DNA of 64,000 nt from Chlamydoabsidia padenii (taxonomy: Eukaryota > Mucoromycota > Mucoromycetes > Mucorales > Cunninghamellaceae). The DNA is taken from positions 248,001 to 312,000 of the forward strand of contig JAIWND010000014.1 in assembly GCA_025330725.1 (NCBI GenBank). Reading direction: 5' to 3'. The notes under the pieces were generated by a model, which did not search any database, was not told where the DNA came from, and saw nothing but the letters and a program-made list of their open reading frames with translations. Shown here in pieces: positions 31,203 through 42,300 of this stretch; the stretch's first letter is position 1, and each line of letters begins with the position of its first letter. The translations under genes were made by a program, and so were the position numbers.

Positions 31203-33858
31203 ATGTACAAGTCTCATTGGTTTGTGCGATCATGTACCATTATACAACAACGATGCTCATCAACAACTTCCAAACGATCTACACCCGCGCTAATGTCTCG
31301 ACTTAAGAAACAAAGATCTGATTTGAACGCCATCATGGAACCTCGACAAACATTCTATTGGGCTCAGAAAGGTAAACAAACTCATTGTCATTTTGGGGGA
31401 GGGGGGTCAAATAATGGTGACAGGGCTTAGCATGTTACTGAATCCCTTCTTTAATGTATAGTGCTGCAGTCACGATGGGAAAACTGGATATATGCTTCCA
31501 AAGCTAGGTATTTATCAACAAGCCTGTTTGATCTGGATGCAAAGCAGTATAATAATCTTGCCCGTGACTTTGCCAAAGCCGGCGCCAATGGACAACTCGC
31601 CTCATGTCTCCCCTCTTCTATATTGACCGACAATGTTACTCGCATAAACAATTACAAAGGTAAGATGGCCAACTCTTAAAATAACAACAGAAACACCCAC
31701 TTTTCGTTTATTCATAGAATTGGTAGATATTATCGATCGTCGGCTAACAAGATCATTCTACGATTATGCTACTCCTTATTTGTCTCTCTTTATGCAACAA
31801 CTAAAGGCGGTCTGTCGATTTTCACCTCTTGCCTGGTTTCCACAAACAAGGTCTTTAACAAGGTAATATAAAGGAATACAAACAGAACCAATCAAGATTA
31901 ATATAACACTTGTTACTTTCCCCTTAGATCTATTAATATTCACATCTATGATTCTTCTAATCTTCCGCGTGATCTCTCTCAAGATGCACTGAAAGAGATG
32001 GCTAATGGATCGACAATCTATTGTGGCAATCATACTACGATCCCTTCATCAACAATGGACAACCATAAAGGCACAATTCAGTATACGACTCTCTCACATT
32101 TGGATTATATTGTACGACACACACCATATTTAGATACACTTATACTGGAGGGACCATCAAAACAGCTGGACTGGAGATGGACAGAGGCATTTTTGGATAC
32201 ACCAGCCACGACTGTACATATTTTGGCGGCAATGGACACGACTGACGAACGGATCCTTCTATTGAAAAGGGTATCTGATGATCGTGGTGAAGACTGTAGG
32301 GTTATCGATCATCGACATGGTGATACCATTAATTCTTCTTATCTTCCAAGGCGCTCTCTTCCACTGGACACTTTATTTTCTTGGCAGGATATCTCTCCGG
32401 GCGACTGTATTGTGGTGGGGTCTTGGTATAGGTTAATGGATATAAAGGATCGACTGGAACATTATTATGGATTAAAATGTGCTGTTCTATTCCACCAACT
32501 GCCCAAGGGTAAGGTAGAACCAGTGGAAACATAGAATCCTAATGCTTGTCTTTATATAAATATATAGTGATTCAATTACAGCAGATCAATGATTTTAATG
32601 CGTTTGATCACCCATCAAAAGTACTTTTGATGTCCGATGATATGACGGTCCCACCAACTAATATGTAAGTTATCATTGATTATAACCATATATCACTCAC
32701 CCATTGTTATGTCTTTGTATATAGAAATGCCAAGCGACTTTTATTCAAATCGATCAAAAAACAGGAACAACATGGGAAGGCACCCCACTACCAGTCAATT
32801 AACAAGATAAAGCAGATCGTCGATATGATGGGGTCGCTACAAGGGGTAGCAGTGTAAGTGATGGAAAACCTTGATATTAATAGATGCTAACTCGATATAA
32901 TAGGTTTGACAAGGCGGATGTCCCATTTGTTCGCCAGGCACTGATTTCCGATATACCCTCGACAAAGCATCAGGCAAATACTCGTACAACAAAGAGAGGG
33001 CTGATACCAACTTTTTTTTTTTTTTTTTTTTTTTTTGCTTGTACTGTTGTCTTCTAGGTGCTACAAGTATTACCCAGCAAGAACATCTTTGAATCATTCT
33101 GCAAGTTGCTGCCCGAGGAATTGTCGATGTCAAGCAAACTGGTAATACCGAAAAAAAATCATATCATGTCTATCTTACTCTTACTCATTCTTATATATTA
33201 TAGGAGGCCTTTGAAGTTTTAACTGATGTTGGTGGTAATTACATATCCAGCGATTGGACTTGTCAAAAGGTAAGACTTACAAAGGGTGAGCGACAATTAC
33301 ACTTTAGGACTAACGGTACTTTTATTGGGTTGCAACATAGACTATAGCGGATTGGTTGGAATACTACTCCATCTCATTCGATGATCAATGGATATTCATG
33401 AAGGCTCCTGTCGACATCTCTTTGGCCAAATGCAAATCGGTGCTTCAAATATTTGGTGAAGCGGTATCACGTGGCACACCTTGTAAAGTAGATAATGTTC
33501 TTGGTCTACCTCCAACGAACCTGATCGAATCGGAATCCTTAATGACATTAGTGAATCAATATGAAGCTCTGCAATGGTATCTCTGGTTCAGGTAAGGTGG
33601 AACACAAGAAAAGAGGACAATACTTATGCGCATTAATATTATCAACATAGGTTGCAGTACCCCTGCATTTTCATCAGTGATGACATTGTACTTCAGCAAT
33701 ATCAAGAACAATACCGAATGGCAATCACAGAAAACCTGACATCAAACAAGTCTCAACTGACCGATCGACGTAGGAAAGCTCGGCAACATCGAAAAATGGA
33801 ACAATTGGCTGGGCGGTTATTAGGTCGAACCTCCTCTTCCTCAAAATCGGCATGTTAA
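31203..33858 (+). CDS. Suv3-family mitochondrial pseudohelicase (ATPase motifs lost)
   Basis: Exons 31203-31371, 31462-31659, 31718-31862, 31928-32513, 32582-32664, 32725-32853, 32904-32973, 33058-33141, 33204-33269, 33341-33591 and 33651-33858 give 662 residues. The Arg/Ser-rich N-terminus (MYKSHWFVRSCTIIQQR) suggests mitochondrial import. From about residue 170 the order follows Suv3: GSTIYCG (Suv3 SGVYCG), DWRWTEAFL (GWAWTRALL), TVHILAA (EVHLCGE), ISPGDCIVVGSWYRLMDIKDR, LKCAVLFHQLPKG (LESAVIYGSLPPG), and a Suv3-C-like end (ALQWYLWFRLQYP). Yet Walker A GPTNSGKT reads DSSNLPRD (about 179-186), DEIQ reads LEGP (about 244-247), and QIAGRAGR reads QIVDMMGS. Eleven clean exons argue against a decayed pseudogene. 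The intron after 32973 uses a GC donor. Confidence 0.8.
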
Positions 33859-34558
33859 TAATAGACTGGAACCATTAATCTTTACCCCCTTTATGTAGTT
33901 ATAGGTCATCATCATTCTTCGTTTAGTACATAGTCATTCTCCTCCTCAAATTAGCATCGATCACTCTTAACCTAATTATTTACATCCCGCCATCACTGTA
34001 TCATCACATAAAGAAACAATAAATTTTTCTCACCATCACTACTTATTACTTGTTGTGAACCCTTTTTTGAATAGATTATAGGAAACATTTTTTTTTTTTG
34101 TTCTAGCGGATCGATTCATTCTGTCATCAGTTTGCTGGAAATCGTTATTGTCTGTTTATCTTCCCTCATGCTTGATCTTGTTTATATAGACTTTATTCAA
34201 CCTCTTACATTAGCCATTGATAACTTGTATACAAATATCTTCAATCCTATTGGGAAGATATGCAGATGTTTTAACTGTTGCTCACAAAGGTAGGGGTCCC
34301 GCAAATGTACACTGTCTTCAAATTGCATAAAAGAGCGATGAACTATTTTGAAATCCCGCACGCGGAGGTCAAACAGGGTTTTACTTTTTTTTTCTTTTTT
34401 TTTTTTGTTGTTGCTCTTTTACTTTTCTTTTCCTTTTACCTTTTTGAAATGCTTATCATTACTTCTTATTTACCTCCTCGATAAGCTCACCTTGCCTTAT
34501 ATTAAATTATCTTTTCTTTATTTATTACTTCCCCTCCCTCCTCTGACAATATACTTAT
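33859..34558. other. Intergenic region upstream of the PAS kinase
   Basis: 700 bp. The proximal part holds AATAAATT (about 34018). A promoter motif lies at 34346-34359, followed by T-rich leader. No gene seen. Confidence 0.55.
34346..34359 (+). promoter_or_regulatory. TTTTGAAATCCCGC promoter motif
   Basis: About 200 bp before the PAS-kinase start. Confidence 0.45.
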
Positions 34559-37500
34559 ATGAACTTGACTGGATTTCCTGGTTCAGGTAAGTGATTGATT
34601 AGTACGACTCTTGACATAGAACAAAAGGCGTTGTGGCGTATAAACTAACACACGCACTTCTTTATATATATTTTTTACTTGTTTATGTATATTAGATAAC
34701 AACAACAGTATCAATGGTCCTACCAAGTTAGTATATTTGTATACACATAGAATGAACATTCTGCTCACTTTTTTTTTTTTTTTTTTTTTTTTTTTTGTAT
34801 CATACAGTGTTACCCAACCAAGTCGTGATAGAACCTTCTCTGGATCCTACGGCCATATGCGATATCGAGAAAACAGCGTATCCTCTGATGGTGGTATCAG
34901 TCTAAACAACAGCACCACACCAGCAACACCCACTGAAAACGACATTGCCAAGTTTTGCAAGGAATCTAACTATTGCTATAGCTTTGCTAACTCGGCCACC
35001 CCAACAACAGCGGCACCAACTGGGTTACAGCGTCTCTCTTCATGGACACGACGGAGTAGCGGCGAACGAAGTTTGGATTGTGTGCGACTACTTCGAAGCA
35101 AACTGGATGGAGTGGACTCTGGTCGACGATTCTCTCAACCTGATATGGGTGCCATTGATAAACAACGATCACGCTATGAAAACATGACTCGTCAACATCA
35201 AAATCGTATGAAACAACAACAAAAGAAGCAACATCTCACTCGTCTGTCAGTCAATCATACAGTTGGCAACAGCAGAACAACGGATATGAAGGACAACACC
35301 AGCGACTCGGATGGCGATTCTTTGCATGTGTCCTCTTACTCTTCTTTACCAACATCTCCTGTCTGTTGGGAATTCGGCACTGAACATGAATCAACACTAT
35401 CTAAAAAGAACGAGTTGGGCACAATCATGGAAAACGGTATGTATCAACAACATCCAATACGATCAGAAACACGGACATTCGAATCATCATCACCACCACA
35501 ACAACAATACACTGATTATGATCCTGTATCACCGTGGACTGACAAGCCAATCAGTGACAATTGTAGCATCACCCGACAAAATTCAACGTTTTCCTGCGCG
35601 TCAAGATTCCTTCGGGCACTGCATACACCAACACGATTCCTTCCTCAAGAACAGGCAATCTTAACAACAGATGCTGATGGCAAAATACTACTCTTCAACG
35701 ACATATCCCGCCTTTGTTTAGGAATTGACAAATCATTTATCGGGCGATCCATTCTTACCAAATTCGACATGCATTCTCAACATACGATAGCTCGTCGGTT
35801 ATATGAACGAAAAAAGCAACTCCGACATCAGTCATCGTCCTCTGGCAATAGTAGTGGTATGGTATTGATGTGCGGTGTTATTGTAAGTAGGACCAAGTAA
35901 AGACATCATCATGATTAATCCTAATCATATATCTCTTCTTTTTTTTGGGGGGGGGTGAATAGATACCTATTATTAAAAGCAAGGATCAGAAATCGGCAGC
36001 ATCTTTATGGCTCAAGGAAAAATGGAATCAAGATCAAGGCCAGTTTATTTATCTTTGGATCTTTGAAGAGATTTACGAAAGTCGGTTGATTGTAACTATT
36101 GACAACAAGGTATAAAAAAAAAGGGGGGGGAGAAGACACAAGAAGAGAACATGGTGCGGTTACTAATTATAAAGTTTTATACGTTTAATAGGGCATCATG
36201 CAAGATCTCTCTTCAAAAACTCTTCATGACATATATGGCTATCATAAATACGAGGTGACTGGACAACCTATCAACAAACTCGTCCCTGCTTTAAACAATG
36301 AATCAAATCCTACAACAACTGACTTGGTGGACAAGAATGAATTCTATGCAAGTCGATCCAAAAATGGCAACTTCTTCCCCTCGATGGTGCAACAACAAGG
36401 TTCTGAACTACAAATCACCTTGCTACCAACCATATCCGGTCTGATCACCATACATCAACAAAGTGGAATGATCCAAAGTATCAACCCTGTACCTGCTAAA
36501 TACCTGTTTGGATACAAAGTCAAGGATGTGGCGGAAGTAATGCATATTGACAAACTTTTACCTCAATTCACTTGTCTTGTGGCTCTTCTCAATCAACGAC
36601 AGTTGCTTCGACATGATCGCATGGTCACTTGTGATGATTGCTTGGATGCTTGGCGTACGGCTCATTCAACAGCAACAACAACAACTCACTCTTCACCGAC
36701 TCACTTCACCGCCGTGCACCGTGATGGTGGTTTATTCAATGTGGATGTGCAGATACGTTTGGTGGATGGAACTCTCTACAGTGTGTGGATAACTTACAAT
36801 AGGATCAGCACTTCTACAACACCCATCGACACGATGCTCTTACCAAGGAACCCTTCATCGACAAAAAGTAGTACAACCAAAGCCAATGTGACCACGACGA
36901 CAACACTGTGTGAAACAAACGATTCGACGTGTGGAACACTACAGGTACACTCTCAAACGAACAACGATATCAAGGTCTGCCAACAACAATCGCCAACAAC
37001 AAGACCAACGCTCACTGGACGATTTGAAAGTTTTGGTGCTGTTTCTAGAGACAAGGCCCTCTTCCCTGATATGCATAATGACTCGACATCTACCTCTGTC
37101 TCATCAACATCATCAACCTTGGGTCCTGCCTCTATTATCTTTCCGGAATTTGATGATTTCGTGGTCATTGATTCTTTGGGTGAAGGTGCTTATGGGTCTG
37201 CTAAACTGGTGCATTGTAAATCGGATCCATCTCAGGTAAAGAAAAGAAACCCCCCTCTCCCCCAAAATGACACTTCCAAAAAGCTGACATGATATGATTA
37301 TTATACTGTTTAGGAATTTGTGGTCAAGGCTATTGTGAAATCTCGTATTGTTATCGACTCTTGGGTACGGGATAGGAAACACGGGTCTCTACCAATAGAA
37401 ATCCATATCTTACTCAAACTCCAACAGAATCCACATGTAAATTGCCCTCAATTAGGTAAGAAAGAAAAAGTAGATAAAGGGGATCATACTGACAATACTG

Positions 37501-38196
37501 ACTTTATGATTTCCTTCTTTTATGTTGTTGGGGATGGGGAAATAGTGACATTTATGGAAGACGAGGACAATTACTATACAGTGACACGACTACATGGTGA
37601 TGGAATGGACCTTTTTGATTACATCGAACTAAACGATCAAATGACAGAAGGACAAGTACGGCAGATATTCCGACAAGTCGCAGCAGCCATCCAACATTTG
37701 CATCATTTACGAATAGTACACCGGGATATCAAGGATGAAAACATACTATTGGATGACCGTGGCATTGTGCAATTGATCGACTTTGGTAGTGCTGCTTATT
37801 ATCGGGAAGGACGACTGTTTGATACGTTTAGCGGCACTTTGGATTACTGTAGTCCGGAAATCTTGAATGGTACTTCTTATCCTGGCCCACCTCAAGACAT
37901 GTGGAGTTTGGGAATTCTTCTTTACACATTGATTTATCGGGAAACACCCTTTTATTCAGTGGATGATATTATGGAACGTAATCTACAGCTACCTTATGTA
38001 CCCTATCCAGGTAAAAAGCACACGACATCAAAAAAGAATGACAGAAATGGCCTGATACTGATACTCTTTATCTTTTTGTTTAGAAATGGCCATTGGACCT
38101 GTGAACTTATTATACAAGCTCTTGAATAGGGATGTCAATAAACGACCTACTATTGATCAAGTCATGCAAGACCCGTGGTTACAATTAGATAATTGA
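34559..38196 (+). CDS. PAS-domain serine/threonine kinase (PASK/Psk type)
   Basis: Exons 34559-34586, 34696-34726, 34808-35882, 35963-36109, 36192-37235, 37314-37455, 37546-38010 and 38084-38196 give 1014 residues. A low-complexity N-terminus is followed by PAS-like regions (AILTTDADGKILLFNDISRL near 300; ISGLITIHQQSGMIQSINPV near 490). The C-terminal kinase domain has G-loop GEGAYGSAK (about 756-764), VVKAI (Lys780), the PASK-type LHGDGMDLFDYIE, HRDIKDEN (Asp883), DFGSA (Asp901) and TLDYCSPEIL. PAS kinases tune glucose partitioning, glycogen synthesis and translation; they are active without activation-loop phosphorylation. A decayed tandem copy lies at 42301-44244. Confidence 0.9.
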
Positions 38197-38563
38197 ATTC
38201 GCTTATATTAGATGTATTGTAATAAAATAGATGTAGTAATTGTTTAGCCTATTTTTTTTTATAGTAAAGACCTGTGTATTTTATATACATATAACATTGA
38301 GACCAAAATAAAACTAGCTATCAAATACCGGATTTTTTTAATTGTCTTTGTTATAATTGATAGATCAGGAGTAAATGATACAAAGAGCTATGTTTTTTAT
38401 TAATAAAATATAATAGTTTATATGCTTTTTATTGGGTATTGCTTTTAATATGATTCTGTAAAGGGTAAAGAGATGGATGTGCAACAGTAATGGTGATCCT
38501 TTCTGTGTAACGGAACGGGAGAGAAGATCATGCAGCGGGTGTTAAATGTAAAAAACACACCAA
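38197..38563. other. Convergent 3' flank
   Basis: About 365 bp of AT-rich DNA with AATAAAA on both sides. No gene seen. Confidence 0.5.
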
Positions 38564-39820
38564 TCAATCATCAAACATGGCACCGACCAGCGGCCCTTGA
38601 TCGGAGTTGAATACCACCTTTTCAGTCAACAGTTGTCGTACCACACATTGATTGGTACAGAGGTCATCCTATACGTCAAAAAAAAAAAGCAGATTAGAAA
38701 ATGACATGAATGGCTTTTTTTTTTTTTCAGTAAAAAAATACACTTACAAAGAGAGTCGTGATCAGTTCCAAGTACTTTACCAAAAGGATTCGATCATCCC
38801 ATCTGGAAGGAAGTGTCGCCGTTCGCTTTTCAATAAAGCACCAACTTTTTTGATCATTCATGTAGACTTCAGACAAGGTAACCTGGTTTTTGATGACTTG
38901 GATAGTGAATACCTTTAACTTTTTAAATGTGTTCATAGAGGCATCGGCGTTCAACGTGGCTTCTTTCTGCAATGACTTGATACTACATTCCAAAAGTTTG
39001 AGGCAATCTTCAATGGTGTGTGTTACATGTTCTTTCAACATTCCACTAAAAAAAAAAAGCAAGTAAAAGAATCATGTCGGTTCAATTGTGATTACCTCGA
39101 TGCTTCCACCACAATGACTTCCATGTTGTTACCATTTCGGAGCACACCCAGAGCATCAGCATATTTCCCGGAACCTTGATGTTGGTGACCAGATCCACTA
39201 GGGGCCAATGACTTGCTTGAAGTGATTTCTGTTTCACACCTATAAGAGAAAGAGAGTTTTTAATATTGAGTTAATAAGCTCCTTTTTTTTACCATTTGAA
39301 TTCCACAAAGCCAGTGATTTTTGATAAGGAGAGCAATGAAGGAATGATGTTTTCAATGAATGGGGTTCGTTCATGGTTTTGTATAAATGAGGAGGTATTA
39401 TTCAAGGTGAGGTGGAATGATGTCAATGTGTGGCGCATAATTTTCATTAAAGCGGAACCTTTTTCATTCAAAGGATTTTCAGGTGTAGCTGTCCAAAGTT
39501 GCTGTATAAAATCGTCGTCATCACCTTCCATTCCAAGAATACCAACGACATATTCCAGCAATCCATGATCACAAAGAGATTTGTTTGTCTGTTGTTGTGA
39601 TTGATACGTCTTGTGGATGCTTTTGGTGATAGAGTCGTCCGAGGCAAATGAAGTACCGAAGTGTACCACGGTTTCCAAGACATCCAGGTGAGCTTTTCGA
39701 AGCTTGGACCGGTGAAGTTCGTCGTACTTGCAGTCAGGGGTTGAGATCCTATACTGCTTGCTTCCTTCAAACAAAACAAAACTAGACTTTGGGACTTGCA
39801 ACGGATACGTAGGGATTTGG
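38564..39820 (-). pseudogene. Uncharacterised Mucoromycota-type protein, N-terminal side cut off by element B
   Basis: Exons (minus) about 39820-39293, 39239-39096, 39045-38748 and 38668-38564, phases consistent, giving roughly 350 native residues. The native part begins near VPKSSFVLFEG. It contains FVEFKWCETEI, then KYADALGVL...MEVIVVEASSG, a pattern resembling the acidic core of PD-(D/E)XK nuclease-like folds, then WCFIEKRTATLPSRWDDR and a C-terminal DDLCTNQCVVRQ. I recall such proteins as an unnamed family in Mucorales but cannot name it. Upstream the frame continues without a stop into foldback element B (to ATG at 39993 or 40065), so the true 5' end is lost or displaced. The function is unknown and the nuclease idea is weak. 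Confidence 0.6.
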
Positions 39821-41744
39821 CACGTAGGGTTTTTTAAAATTGCGGGATTCGAAAAAAGGGATTTGTTACGGACACATAGGAATTTCGCAGGTGGACTTTT
39901 TTCAAAGATTACAGGATTCGAAAAAGTAGATATATCACCAACCATGGTAGAGCCAAACAAAGTATATAGTCCAGAAGATAACAGAGGATGAATCATTGTA
40001 AAAGAAATAAAAAAGAAGAGAAAAGAAAGGAGGAATAATAACAATGAAACCTGTAAGTCATGCAATATTTAAATGCCGACAGATATTGTACTATTTTTGG
40101 TTGTAAGTATGAGATAGGCGAAAGAGGAGATAATGAATTGTTTATTGGATTCCCGATTGTCTATATAGCACAATATGGGAACTTAATTTTTCCCTTCACT
40201 GACCACATTTTTGTGCCGATTGTTTATTGTTTGCGGATGAAAATCAACTTTTCGGGGTTGCAATAGATGTTCAATATTGAAATCCCGAATTCCTGCGTAG
40301 ACGGACGAGGGTCTGTCCACACGAGCCAATATTTTCTATGGTGAGCTACATCCTTTTTTTTTTCAAAAGTCATGGTAAAACAATCTTGAAGCTATACTGC
40401 TCCATACAGTGGACTTGGTATATTGGCCATTATGTAAACTTTGTTGGAAATAGGCTAAGGAATGCACATGGTCACTTTTGTCATTAGTATCGCTTGTTCA
40501 TTAAGCTAGTAGAACACTCTCAAGATTCAAGGCGAGAGTAAGCGGGTTTTGAAATAAGTTTTATCTTGTGTGTCAATTTTCATTCTGCAACTTTTTTTTT
40601 TACAAAAGCCAGGGTAAAACAATCTTGAGGCTATACTGCTCCATACAGTGGACTTGGTATATTGGCCATTATGTAAAGTTTGTTGGAAATACACTATAAT
40701 GTCCACATCGCCATTTTAATCATTAGCATCCGTGGACAATTGGAGCAAATAGAGCTCTTACCAAAATCCCGTGCGCCTGGCAATTCCCCAATGGAGATCA
40801 AATCATGTTCCGGGCCAAAAGTAAAGAACTATCAGAATGGATTTGATGTGGATCCTTCCAATACCATCTGGAGACATCCCTGAAAGGGACGGTTTCACTT
40901 TTTTCATGTTTTCCCTTGTGGACCGTTACCGCAAAGAGCAGGTTTCAACCCCCGCTTACCCTATGGTTCCTTGTAAAAGCTCTACCGTCTCAATGGACAA
41001 GCGATGCTAATGATAAAAGTGACCATGTGCATTCCTTAGCCTATTTCCAACAAAGTTTACATAATGACCATCGTACCAAGGCCCTTGTATGGAGCAGTAT
41101 AGCCTCAAGATTGTTTTACCATGACTTTTTGGGGGGGGGGAAAAAAGGATGTAGCTCACCATAGAAAATATTGGCTCGTGTGGACAGGCCCTCGCCCGTC
41201 TACACAGGAATTCGGGATTTCAACATTGAACATCTATTGCAACCCCGAAAAGTTGATTTTCACTGCCTCACTTTTCCTCGCGGGATTTACACCCTTTACT
41301 TAGGTACACTCATCCGCAAACAATGAACAATCGGCGCAGAAATGTGGTCAGTGAAGGGAAAAATCAAGTTCCCATATTGTGCTATATAGACAATCGGGAA
41401 TCCAATAAACAATTCATTATCTCCTCTTTCGCTTATCTCATACTTACAACCAAAAATAGTACAATATCTGTCGGCATTTAAATATTGCATGACTTACAGG
41501 TTTCATTGTTGTTATTCCTCCTTTCTTTTCTCTTCTTTTTTATTTCTTTTACAATGATTCATCCTCTGTTATCTTCTGGACTATATACTTTGTTTGGCTC
41601 TACCATGGTTGGTGATATATCTACTTTTTTGAATCCTGTAATCTTTGAAAAAAGTCCACCTGCGAAATTCGTATGTGTCCGTAACAAATCCCTTTTTTCG
41701 AATCCCGCAATTTTAAAAAACCCTACGTGTCCGTAGCAAATCCC
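39812..41744. mobile_element. Foldback element B (about 1.93 kb)
   Basis: Inverted arms centred near 40775, ends GGGATTTG and rc, with the same layout as element A. Both arms of B carry a 90-bp segment (40087-40176 and 41378-41467) absent from both arms of A. The left arm lacks about 50 bp present in the right arm. The right outer end keeps both end-sequence copies (near 41687 and 41744). It splits the gene at 38564-39820 from its 5' part. No transposase is present, and no target-site duplication was found. Confidence 0.85.
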
Positions 41745-41798
41745 TTTTTGTTTAGACTTCTCTTTGACTCTTCTATGATTTGATACACAATTATTGAA

Positions 41799-41993
41799 AT
41801 GACCCAAAACATATGTCGGAAGTGTGGATTTGCGGGACTCTGACTTCTCTGAGTAGGAGGGAAGCTCGATAAACAAACCATTTACCTCAGGCAACCGGAA
41901 GTGTGGATTTGCGGGACTCTGACTTCTCTAAGTAGGAGGGAAGCTCGATTAACAAACCATTTACCTCAGGTTAAAAGTATGTTTTGGTGTCAT
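41799..41993. mobile_element. MITE-like 195-bp element with tandem core
   Basis: Imperfect terminal inverted repeats ATGACCCAAAACATA (41799-41813) and TATGTTTTGGTGTCAT (41978-41993) enclose two tandem copies of a 74-bp unit (41818-41891 and 41897-41970) that differ at about two bases. Non-coding. It lies 55 bp right of element B. Confidence 0.6.
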
Positions 41994-42300
41994 CTCAAGT
42001 ATATTACTTCTAAAAGTAAGTCAATGATGATAACTCGCCATTTGGTTGGTCTTTATTAAACAGGTAATCGAAAAAAAAAAAAAGAAAAAAACATACACAC
42101 CAAAAGAATCACACGATACCTCATCTACTTCTTTCTCTCTTTTTTTTTTTTTTTTACTTTTAAATAGACATCCAAGTTGGACTCAAGTTGATGGCTGATT
42201 GAATGGTGTGTTTTATCGTTTTGACTGGTATCCCTGAACCATCGTCCATGATTGTTGACAATGTCTCTTCTTCTTCTTTTTTTACTTGACTGTTAAATAG

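Noticed and set aside
31203..33858. Reading the Suv3-like locus as an ordinary active helicase or as a dead pseudogene
   Set aside because: Active helicase rejected because motifs I, II and VI are absent; pseudogene rejected because all eleven exons keep phase without stops.
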